Below are positions 1 through 5,270 of a stretch of DNA of 5,270 bases, in pieces. The stretch is from contig WTGE01000335.1 of the NCBI GenBank assembly GCA_011525445.1, forward strand, positions 1-5,270, read 5' to 3'. This DNA is from Synechococcus sp. CO36386bin_37. Its GTDB lineage: Bacteria > Cyanobacteriota > Cyanobacteriia > PCC-6307 > Cyanobiaceae. The notes below the pieces were generated by a model, which searched no databases, had not been told where the DNA came from, and was given only the letters and a program-made list of their open reading frames with translations. Positions within the stretch are counted from its first letter, which is position 1. The number at the start of each line of letters is the position of its first letter. The translations under genes were made by a program, and so were the position numbers.

Positions 1-637
1 AGCTGCTGAAGTTGCGCAGCACGCTGCTTGTCACTTTGGTGTTGGGCAGCACCAGCCGAGAGCCATCGATGCAACGCAGGTTGGTGTCTCGCCAGCCCAC
101 GCTGCTGACTCGGCCAATGTGACCATCGAGCTCAACCCAATCGCCATCGCGCAACACTCGCTCGATTTGCAGGCTGACGCCCCCGATCAAATCTTTGAGG
201 GGCTCTTGAGCGGCAAGTCCAAGAATGGCTGTCAGAACAGCTGATGTAGCAATCAGCCCAACAACATCTATCTGGGCCTGTTGTTGCAAGCTGATCACCA
301 CCAGCAAAGCGCTGATCAGCACGAACAGCAGGTCCCGCATGATCTTGGGCACAGCTCCGATCACTCGGTAGTGGGGCAAAACCTCCAGGACTACCCACAG
401 CCCTGCACGAGTGATGGCTAAGCCGAGTAAGAGGTCGTCGGCGAGGGCAATGCCGGTGCGTAGAACGGGAGTGGTCCCATTCCAGTTGATGGAATGTTCA
501 AAACCCCAGGCCAGTAAGGACAGACTGGCGATGCGCCAAGGGAAGCGCGGCAAGGCCAGCCGTTGACAGAGCTGTTTGATCAACTCCAGCCCGCCAAAGC
601 CCAGCAGAACAATCAGCCAGTGGCGCAAGACATCCAT
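1..637 (-). CDS. MscS-superfamily mechanosensitive-type ion channel, N-terminal 212 residues (C-terminus beyond window)
   Basis: Inner-membrane channel of the MscS superfamily, read by translating the minus strand from ATG at 637-635; the frame is open to base 2. An in-frame stop at 667-665 with no other start codon between fixes the start. Hydrophobic segments lie near residues 5-20, 62-86, 101-117 and 125-143. The last is the pore-lining helix, rich in Ala/Gly and ending in LGLAAQEPLKDLIGG (139-153), equivalent to the E. coli MscS TM3 with its LALQ motif. The beta-domain follows: a DGDWVELDGHIGRV segment (164-177) and LVLPNTKV (195-202), the counterpart of the family's 'IPNGKI'. The visible part has the length expected for the N-terminal half. 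MscS channels release ions or solutes under membrane tension, but some cyanobacterial relatives have a C-terminal cyclic-nucleotide-binding domain; whether this one does cannot be seen. No good Shine-Dalgarno precedes the start. It is transcribed divergently from the DUF3307 gene. Confidence 0.88.
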   Translation of the reverse strand, partial: MDVLRHWLIVLLGFGGLELIKQLCQRLALPRFPWRIASLSLLAWGFEHSINWNGTTPVLRTGIALADDLLLGLAITRAGLWVVLEVLPHYRVIGAVPKIMRDLLFVLISALLVVISLQQQAQIDVVGLIATSAVLTAILGLAAQEPLKDLIGGVSLQIERVLRDGDWVELDGHIGRVSSVGWRDTNLRCIDGSRLVLPNTKVTSSVLRNFSS

Positions 638-694
638 GGGGCTGACGGCTGGATGGATTTGGGGTCATCCTGGCTGTGATCGGGGTCGGCGTGA
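638..694. promoter_or_regulatory. Divergent intergenic gap with a degenerate CRP-like site (675-690)
   Basis: This 57-base gap must hold at least part of the control region for the MscS-like gene (minus) and the DUF3307-regulator pair (plus). TGTGATCGGGGTCGGC at 675-690 has one perfect CRP half-site (TGTGA) but a poor second half (TCGGC instead of TCACA); against the symmetrical TGTGATCTAGATCACA it matches at 10 of 16 positions. It sits only 5-20 bases before the DUF3307 start, so if bound it would more likely repress than activate that gene. No convincing -35/-10 pair was found on either strand. The in-frame TGA at 692-694 directly abuts the DUF3307 ATG. Confidence 0.25.
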
Positions 695-1051
695 ATGGCC
701 TTCTTCAATCTTTTTTTGGTCCTGGCGATGGGGCACTTCCTTGGCGATTTCGCGCTCCAGAGCGATCGAATGGCCCAAGAAAAATGCCCTGGCGCCGATC
801 CAACGTTGCCTTGGTGGATGTGGTTGACGGCTCATTCCGCAATCCATGGCTTGGTTGTTGCCGTACTCACCGGCCTTCCCTTGCTAGGTCTTGGTGAGTG
901 GGTCTTGCATGGATGGATTGATTACGGCAAGTGCCGTCATCGCTATTCCCTTGTTACCGATCAGCTTTTGCACCTCAGCCTTAAGGCTGTGTGGGCTGCT
1001 CTGATCGTGTTGATGTTCCCAGCTGATACCCCATGGCTTCCTCATCTCTGA
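695..1051 (+). CDS. DUF3307 family small membrane protein
   Basis: A 118-residue hydrophobic protein of unknown function matching the DUF3307 pattern: an N-terminal helix with GHFLGDFALQSD (13-24), a second helix with H47 and H51 (AHSAIHG), and a third region HGWIDYGKCRHRYSLVTDQ (72-90) followed by LLHL. The repeated His/Asp residues set in membrane helices (H14, D18, H47, H51, H72, D76, D89, H93) are the family hallmark and could bind a metal or form a polar cluster in the membrane; that is inference. About three to four membrane segments are expected. The start is fixed because a stop (692-694) touches the ATG in the same frame; only a weak GGGG at 682-685 could serve as ribosome binding site. 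The 3' end overlaps the next gene by 19 bases, so the two are almost certainly co-transcribed. Full-length for a minimal DUF3307 protein. Confidence 0.8.
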   Translation: MAFFNLFLVLAMGHFLGDFALQSDRMAQEKCPGADPTLPWWMWLTAHSAIHGLVVAVLTGLPLLGLGEWVLHGWIDYGKCRHRYSLVTDQLLHLSLKAVWAALIVLMFPADTPWLPHL

Positions 1052-1722
1052 CAACAGATCAACTCAAAGCTTTTCAGCTGTTTCAGAAGTTGGAGGTGGA
1101 TGATCTCGAGCTTTTGTTGGAGCGTCACCTTTGCGGCGTAATAGCTGAAGACCAGGTTCTGGTTCAGGAGAACGACTGGGGTGAAACCTTGTATTTGATC
1201 CTCGAAGGAATGGCCAAGGTGCGCTGCTTCAGCCCTGATGGTGAGGAGGTGGTGTTGTCGTTGCTGGGTCCAGGTGATGTCTTTGGTGAGATGACGCTGC
1301 TCGATGAAGAACCCCGCTCAGCTGATGTGATTGCGTTGACTCCGCTGCATTTGGCGAAATTTCCAGGGGCTGTTTTTCGTCGCTTGTTGCTTGGGCGAGC
1401 TGTCTTGGCGATTGGTATTGCCCGTTTGCAGTGCAGGCGATTGCGCACCTTGAATCGGCGTTTTGCGGTCCATACCGCTGATGGCATGACCCGCTTGCTC
1501 AATGCTTTGTTGGAATTGGCTTTCTGCTCTGGTGATCGGGAAGATCCCTTGGCCACGATCCCCTTACTGGCTCAGAGGGAATTGGCGGTTTTGGCAGGAT
1601 TGTCGCGGGAAACCACCTCCCGCACTTTGAGCAAATTGAGGGAGAAGGGGGAGCTGGAGGTGACAGACGACGCCATGCGTTTGCTCACCACAAAGCCATT
1701 GGAAAAACGTTGCTTGCTGTGA
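1033..1722 (+). CDS. CRP/FNR-family transcription regulator with cyclic-nucleotide-binding-type sensor domain
   Basis: A 229-residue regulator. Residues ~12-115 form the cNMP-binding beta-roll: NDWGETLYLILEG (47-59), then a phosphate-binding cassette FGEMTLLDEEPRSADV (84-99) in which G85, E86, R95, S96 match the cAMP-phosphate contacts G71, E72, R82, S83 of E. coli CRP. Residues ~120-160 are the long dimer helix; there the E. coli adenine contacts T127/S128 align by eye with L140/N141, so the ligand is plausibly but not certainly cAMP. Residues ~177-210 are the winged helix, with recognition helix SRETTSR (191-197): R192, E193, R197 match E. coli R180, E181, R185, which read TGTGA half-sites. 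There is no FNR-type N-terminal cysteine cluster. The start is fixed by an in-frame TGA at 1024-1026; it lacks a Shine-Dalgarno and overlaps the upstream gene, suggesting translational coupling. A matching operator lies on its stop codon. It is not NtcA by its recognition helix context, although a distant paralogue cannot be excluded. Confidence 0.92.
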   Translation: MASSSLTTDQLKAFQLFQKLEVDDLELLLERHLCGVIAEDQVLVQENDWGETLYLILEGMAKVRCFSPDGEEVVLSLLGPGDVFGEMTLLDEEPRSADVIALTPLHLAKFPGAVFRRLLLGRAVLAIGIARLQCRRLRTLNRRFAVHTADGMTRLLNALLELAFCSGDREDPLATIPLLAQRELAVLAGLSRETTSRTLSKLREKGELEVTDDAMRLLTTKPLEKRCLL

Positions 1723-1734
1723 GCAAGGTCACAG
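1717..1734. promoter_or_regulatory. Perfect CRP-type operator (TGTGA-N6-TCACA)
   Basis: CTGTGAGCAAGGTCACAG contains both canonical half-sites, TGTGA (1718-1722) and TCACA (1729-1733), with the exact 6-base spacer and one extra symmetric C/G pair outside. The centre (1725.5) lies 87 bases before the preferred start of the DUF928-like gene (1813). The site overlaps the regulator's TGA stop (1720-1722). A weak -10-like TATGGC at 1773-1778 would put a transcription start near 1785, so the operator would be near -60, close to the -61.5 class I position of CRP activators; this promoter is conjecture. The palindrome could also fold as a 6-base-pair hairpin in RNA, but no T-run follows, so it is unlikely to be an intrinsic terminator. 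Confidence 0.7.
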
Positions 1735-1800
1735 TTGTTGGTGAGCGGCCATCGAGCTTGATCCCATGGGGCTATGGCAGGTTTTGGTGACAACATTTCA

Positions 1801-1805
1801 GGAGG
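1801..1805 (+). promoter_or_regulatory. Shine-Dalgarno GGAGG that selects the start at 1813
   Basis: GGAGG is the only strong ribosome binding site seen in the window. It is 7 bases from ATG 1813, the normal distance, but 1 base from ATG 1807 and downstream of ATG 1774. It therefore favours 1813, which also gives a clean signal peptide. Confidence 0.75.
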
Positions 1806-1812
1806 TATGGCC

Positions 1813-2397
1813 ATGCGCGCCATTCCATTACTGGTCTTGATGGCGCTGGCGTTGACTGGGCCAGCGGTACTGGGGCAACAGGATTCTCGAAATAGGTTCC
1901 CTGGTCGCCGTATTGGCGGCGGAACCCGTGGGGTCTGTACGGCACGGCTGGTTGCCCATCTCACGCCGGCCAACAACATCCAGCGCGTTTCGCTAGCTGG
2001 ACCGGTGAGGGTGGCTGTCTTGCAAGGGCCTACTCAGCAGCCTTACCCCTTGAGAGTCAGTCTTCAAGGTCAGCCCAGTGTTGAATTAACCGCTCGCCCT
2101 GCCGGTGTAGACGTTTTAGAAGTCCTCCCTGTGAGAGGCGATATCCGTTGGCAAAGCTCTTATATCTGTCCTGGTGCCACACCAGAGAGTGATGACCCTC
2201 TGAATTTTGTTTCCGTTGCTGCGCCACCGGCATTGAGCTTGCTGAGGCCCACCAGCGATGCTGAGGATCAGCTCCCTGGAATCTTGTCACGTTGCGGCGG
2301 TGACATCGACTTGGCTCAGATCGAGCAATGGCTGGAGGTTGAGGCTTTGCCAGGAGAGTGGCCTCAGCAGTTACCTGTGCGATGTGAGGGCGGCTGA
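1813..2397 (+). CDS. Secreted DUF928-like protein
   Basis: A 194-residue predicted exported protein. Residues 1-21 are a signal peptide (MRAIPLLVLMALALTGPAVLG) with a likely cut after G21; no lipobox is seen. The mature protein opens with GRRIGGGTRGVC (31-42), a hallmark of cyanobacterial DUF928 proteins, and later has IRWQSSYIC (111-119), matching that family's 'W....C' element. The middle (about 55-110) is beta-strand-like. After ~125 it diverges from what I recall of DUF928 and ends with two more cysteines (C161, C191), giving four in all (C42, C119, C161, C191), compatible with two disulfides in the periplasm. The start at 1813 is chosen over 1774 and 1807 on the ribosome binding site and signal peptide. 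Function is unknown; DUF928 genes are, from general knowledge, often found near CHASE2 and two-partner-secretion genes, as here. It lies downstream of a CRP-type operator and its end overlaps the cyclase gene on the other strand by 34 bases. Confidence 0.75.
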   Translation: MRAIPLLVLMALALTGPAVLGQQDSRNRFPGRRIGGGTRGVCTARLVAHLTPANNIQRVSLAGPVRVAVLQGPTQQPYPLRVSLQGQPSVELTARPAGVDVLEVLPVRGDIRWQSSYICPGATPESDDPLNFVSVAAPPALSLLRPTSDAEDQLPGILSRCGGDIDLAQIEQWLEVEALPGEWPQQLPVRCEGG

Positions 2398-4229
2398 AGC
2401 TCATAGACACCTACGGGCTGATTACGCCCTTTGACTGGCATCAAGCCCCAGGACAACAAGTTCTTCCTCTCATCGATGGGTAGTAGGTCCATGGTTTCGC
2501 TCGAAAGCAGCACTCGGCAATTGGAAGGCATGCGTTCTTTCTCAAGAGCCTCGAGGCGAGCGCAGACATTGACAACATCGCCAATGACGGCGAATTCCAT
2601 TCGCTCACTGCTACCCATTGAACCGGCGATGACCTCACCGCTGTGCAAGCCAATGCGGAGCTTGAGCTTTGGAGCCCCTCGCTGGCTCAACCTTTGCTCA
2701 AGCTCTTGCACTGCGTTCTGCAACTTGGCGGCGCAGTCCAGCGCTTGCCTGGCGCTTTGGGCTGGATCCTGGGGGACTGGAACGCCGAAGACAGCGAGAA
2801 AGCCATCTCCGGTGAATTTGTTCACCATGCCGCCGCTGCTGATCACCACATTGACAAAGCGCTCCATGCCTTGATTGAGCCAATCAAGCGTTTGTGTTGC
2901 TGTGGATTGCTCGGCAATAGCGCTGAATTCCACGACATCGGCAAACAACACGGTCGCTTGCAGGCAGCGACCAGGAAAGCTGCCGTCCTCCAGAAGGGCA
3001 TCACGCTGCCGCCAGAGTTCTTTGGCGATGGCGGGAGAGGTGGCTTGACCAAGCAAGCGCTCCATCTGTCTCTGTTGCAGCTGCCCGATGGCACCTCGCC
3101 GGAGCCAACCAGCAATGGTGATCAACCCCAGCGTCAGCATCAATGAGGGGACATCGAGCCAAATCCCCCCTACGAGCAAGGCCACGCCTGTAGCTAGAAG
3201 CCCCACCTCAGCAAGCAGCAACAGCCAGCCGCTGCGCTGCAGCGAACGGATGCCTTCCCCTAGCCCTAAGCCAAGAGCTCCAACCAAGAGCAGTAGAGCT
3301 GGTTCCCAGGCTGCTGGTAAGACTCCAATGCCAGCACCCCAGCCTTGATCAGCCTTGATCAAAGCCGCTAGGCGGTGAGCATGAATTTCTACCCCTGGTA
3401 TCTCAGCGAGTTTTTGACCCGAGTGGAAACGCGTGAATGGCGTGTGAAAGGTGTCACGTAGCGATGGGGCTGTGCTTCCCACCAACACAATTCTGTCTTG
3501 CAGCTCAGAGGTTGCGATCTTGCCGTCTAAAAGATCACTCAGGCTCCAGGTGGGGAAGCTTCCAGGCTCGTGAAAGGGCAGCATTCGCTGATAGCCAGAG
3601 GCATCGATCAAGCTGTATCCCCCGGCACCGGGATGGAGCCATGAGAGATTCCACTGCAGGCTCTCAATCGCTTGCCGAAAGGCTTGCCCTGAGCTGGTTT
3701 CAAAAAGCCGCAATGGCAGGGCAACATGGCTCTCTGGCTGACCGCCAACATGCACAAGGTCGCGCCGCAGGCTGCCGTCTGGGTCGACAACGAGGTCATT
3801 GAACGACTGCTGGGCTGGTGGCAGCGACGGTGGTGGAGGGATCCCATCGGCCAGGCTGAAGATGCCGATCAGGTTGGGATTCTTTTTGATAACTGCAGTG
3901 AACTTGTCATGCCCTGGCTCGACCGGACCATCGCGATAGAGATCCAGGCCAATGGCGCTGGTTCCCGCCTGGTTTAGGCGTGTGAGGGCTTGGGCTAGCA
4001 GTTCGTCGTTGATTGGCCAGCCGTAGCGCTGAATGTCTCCCTCACTGATACCGATGAGGCGAATCGGTGTAGTGCGGCCACTTGGATGGTGCCTTAGCTG
4101 GATACCAGCGTCGTAAAGGAGCAGATTTAACGTTTCGGCGATTCCACTCGTGCTGAATCCCCAGCTCAGCAGTGCGGCAATTCCATAGGGAGTCAACCGA
4201 GCCAACCAGCTGACCAAGGGCCGTGCCAT
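2364..4229 (-). CDS. CHASE2-domain class III adenylate cyclase (membrane sensor cyclase)
   Basis: A 621-residue protein predicted to make cAMP from ATP. An N-terminal membrane helix (~13-30) is followed by an extracytoplasmic CHASE2 sensor domain (~31-295; signature IGLDLYRDG 93-101, DRIVLVGST 245-253, RDTFHTPF 258-265, GVEIHAH 279-285), three membrane helices (~308-326, 334-356, 359-377) and a cytoplasmic cyclase domain (~422-612). In the latter, metal-binding D431 (LFADVVEFS) and D475 (NKFTGDGFLAVFG) are present, as are the adenine-selecting lysine K471 and the transition-state pair N554/R558 (VVNVCARLE). The second specificity position, usually Asp or Thr, is A547 (FAVIGD). K471 argues for ATP over GTP. 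Length is normal for CHASE2 cyclases. The start lies 5 bases after the stop of the transporter gene, so the two form an operon with probable translational coupling. The sensed ligand is unknown. The 3' end runs 34 bases into the convergent DUF928-like gene. Confident on family, moderate on activity. Confidence 0.93.
   Translation of the reverse strand: MARPLVSWLARLTPYGIAALLSWGFSTSGIAETLNLLLYDAGIQLRHHPSGRTTPIRLIGISEGDIQRYGWPINDELLAQALTRLNQAGTSAIGLDLYRDGPVEPGHDKFTAVIKKNPNLIGIFSLADGIPPPPSLPPAQQSFNDLVVDPDGSLRRDLVHVGGQPESHVALPLRLFETSSGQAFRQAIESLQWNLSWLHPGAGGYSLIDASGYQRMLPFHEPGSFPTWSLSDLLDGKIATSELQDRIVLVGSTAPSLRDTFHTPFTRFHSGQKLAEIPGVEIHAHRLAALIKADQGWGAGIGVLPAAWEPALLLLVGALGLGLGEGIRSLQRSGWLLLLAEVGLLATGVALLVGGIWLDVPSLMLTLGLITIAGWLRRGAIGQLQQRQMERLLGQATSPAIAKELWRQRDALLEDGSFPGRCLQATVLFADVVEFSAIAEQSTATQTLDWLNQGMERFVNVVISSGGMVNKFTGDGFLAVFGVPVPQDPAQSARQALDCAAKLQNAVQELEQRLSQRGAPKLKLRIGLHSGEVIAGSMGSSERMEFAVIGDVVNVCARLEALEKERMPSNCRVLLSSETMDLLPIDERKNLLSWGLMPVKGRNQPVGVYELQPPSHRTGNC
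3341..3360. repeat. Exact 10-base tandem duplication inside the cyclase gene
   Basis: AGCCTTGATC occurs twice head to tail. It encodes residues ~290-297 of the cyclase (LIKADQGW on the minus strand), at the end of the CHASE2 domain just before the membrane helices. The unit is not a multiple of three, so the reading frame needs both copies; loss or gain of one would frameshift the protein. Confidence 0.9.
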
Positions 4230-4234
4230 GGCGC

Positions 4235-5270
4235 TTAGAACCGCAACTCCAGTTTGGTGTAGACGCCTTGGCTCAAGAACCAGTCATCCCAAACGCCCCG
4301 ATCACCTGTTTCAAAGGGTGAGACCCAACCCAGCTCCAGATTCCAGGTCCTTCCCTGCAGCCAGCGGGCTACAACACCGCCGGCACCAGCAGAGTCTTCG
4401 AATTCAAGGCTGCGTCTGACGCTGCGGATTTCGCCAGCACCAAGGAAAGGGACAAGTTGCAGCCTGTTTTGCTGGCCTTTCCAGAGTGTGTACGCCGCTT
4501 CAAGGCTGCCGAGATAGCCGTTATCTCCACTGACTAATTGACCGGGAAGTCCCTTGAGACCGCTATCACTACCCAAGCTGAAGCCCATGTCAAAGGGGAG
4601 GCTGTTGAAGGCAGCTTGACCGGCGGCTCGAGCGGTGAGCTCAAGGTTGGGTAGGGCCAACCAGCGGGCAATGGCCGACATCCCGAGTGCTTGGGCTTGG
4701 CCTGGGCGGATTCCAAAATCAGCTAAGGCATTGCGTTGGTGATGGGTCGAGAAGCCAGCAATCCCCTGCAGCCCATACAGCTGAGCTGTCCAATTCAGCG
4801 TTGTGTTCTGGCCTGTTGTCCCGAGCCCTGCCTTGAGAAAGCCAGTGCGCAGCCAGCCGTGATGCCCTCCACCAGCCACGAGGGGAACAGGTGCATCACT
4901 TAAGAACGAGTCATTCCGGTTCACGCTCAATCCTGCAAAGGCAAAACTTCGGTGACTCAGCCCCTCGACGAAGTTCCAGTTGAGTTGTCCGTAGCCCTGC
5001 AGCTGCCGGTAGGAGAGGTCATGCAGTGGCTTTGGGTGTTCGATCAGGTTTCGCCGTGAGATGCCGAAGGCCCCAGAAAATTGAACGGTTTCACTGACCG
5101 GCAGCCTGTAGCTCAGAGAGCCCAAGACGTAGCCGAGCTCTGGGTCTTTATCGCTATCCAACTCACCAATGAAGAGCAGCTGATCCTGCTTTTGTGCAAA
5201 GTCTTTCTTGTTGATAATGAGTAACGCACGGCCTTCGCCGCTACCGGCATTGCCGTCGTTCCGCAGGGAG
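4235..5270 (-). CDS. ShlB/FhaC/HecB-type outer-membrane transporter (TpsB), C-terminal 344 residues; N-terminus beyond window
   Basis: The minus-strand frame is open to the right edge (base 5269), so a TTG at 5161-5159 is internal and not a start. The visible 344 residues are alternating amphipathic strands with many aromatic and glycine residues, as in an outer-membrane beta-barrel, and end in KLELRF with a terminal Phe, the usual sorting signal for BamA. The segment GLKGLPGQLVSGDNGY (encoded at 4561-4514) corresponds to the conserved loop motif of two-partner-secretion transporters ('(V/L)RGY...GD.G'), with Lys in place of the near-invariant Arg. The expected N-terminal signal peptide and POTRA domains lie outside the window. 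Such proteins secrete or anchor large beta-helical TpsA partners; none is visible here. It is the first of two operon genes, 5 bases ahead of the CHASE2 cyclase. An alternative is a related Omp85-superfamily barrel without a TpsA partner. Confidence 0.8.
   Translation of the reverse strand, partial: SLRNDGNAGSGEGRALLIINKKDFAQKQDQLLFIGELDSDKDPELGYVLGSLSYRLPVSETVQFSGAFGISRRNLIEHPKPLHDLSYRQLQGYGQLNWNFVEGLSHRSFAFAGLSVNRNDSFLSDAPVPLVAGGGHHGWLRTGFLKAGLGTTGQNTTLNWTAQLYGLQGIAGFSTHHQRNALADFGIRPGQAQALGMSAIARWLALPNLELTARAAGQAAFNSLPFDMGFSLGSDSGLKGLPGQLVSGDNGYLGSLEAAYTLWKGQQNRLQLVPFLGAGEIRSVRRSLEFEDSAGAGGVVARWLQGRTWNLELGWVSPFETGDRGVWDDWFLSQGVYTKLELRF

Noticed and set aside
1717..1734. Palindrome as an intrinsic terminator of the regulator gene
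   Set aside because: The 6-base-pair stem is followed by GTTGTTGGTG rather than a run of T, and the sequence matches the CRP consensus exactly, so the operator reading is better.
1774..1812. Longer start of the DUF928-like gene at ATG 1774 (or ATG 1807)
   Set aside because: The extra residues would put polar sequence in front of the signal peptide, and the GGAGG at 1801-1805 is correctly spaced only for ATG 1813.
2415..2429. GGGC-N7-GCCC followed by TTT, possible terminator of the DUF928-like gene
   Set aside because: The stem is only 4 base pairs, the T-run is three, and the sequence lies in cyclase coding DNA. Too weak to call.
3443..3458. TGTGAAAGGTGTCACG, 9 of 10 match to the CRP consensus
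   Set aside because: It lies deep inside the cyclase gene and encodes the conserved CHASE2 stretch around D259-P264 (DTFHTP), which by itself forces most of the sequence. No nearby gene start would be controlled by it.
3437..3802. Plus-strand open frame of 121 codons opposite the cyclase gene
   Set aside because: No recognisable domain, no ribosome binding site, and fully covered by a strongly supported gene on the other strand. The same applies to the other frames overlapping the six genes listed.
4235..5161. Transporter gene starting at TTG 5161
   Set aside because: The same frame continues open to the window edge with barrel-like sequence (RALLIINKK, QDQLLFIGEL), so the TTG is an internal leucine codon and the gene is merely cut by the window.

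Overview
The window looks like chromosomal DNA of a cyanobacterium, most probably a marine or brackish picocyanobacterium of the Synechococcus/Cyanobium group. The basis is inference: moderately high GC, tightly packed and overlapping genes, weak ribosome binding sites, and a gene set (DUF928-like secreted protein, CHASE2 adenylate cyclase, ShlB/FhaC-type outer-membrane transporter) that is typical of cyanobacteria. There are no RNA genes, insertion sequences, CRISPR arrays or obvious strong terminators. No gene-free stretch is longer than about 90 bases.

Layout. Bases 1-637 (minus strand) hold the first 212 residues of an MscS-superfamily channel that runs off the left edge. A short divergent intergenic gap (638-694) separates it from a plus-strand group: a small DUF3307 membrane protein (695-1051), which overlaps by 19 bases a CRP/FNR-family regulator (1033-1722), followed by a secreted DUF928-like protein (1813-2397). 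A perfect CRP-type operator, TGTGA-N6-TCACA, lies across the stop codon of the regulator gene and upstream of the DUF928-like gene. From the right come two minus-strand genes in an operon with a 5-base gap: the C-terminal part of a two-partner-secretion transporter (4235-5270, open at the right edge) and a complete CHASE2-class III adenylate cyclase (2364-4229). The cyclase and the DUF928-like gene converge and their coding ends overlap by 34 bases.

How the parts may work together (inference). A membrane cyclase with an extracytoplasmic CHASE2 sensor makes cAMP. A CRP-like protein with an intact phosphate-binding cassette and an E. coli-like recognition helix (RETxxR) could read it, and its expected target sequence is present beside its own gene, in front of the secreted protein. 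The MscS-like channel resembles, in its pore helix, the family that in some bacteria carries a C-terminal cyclic-nucleotide-binding domain, but that end is outside the window. The locus is therefore a candidate compact cAMP circuit tied to envelope or secretion functions. Each protein family is known; the arrangement, with the operator, is the part that deserves attention.
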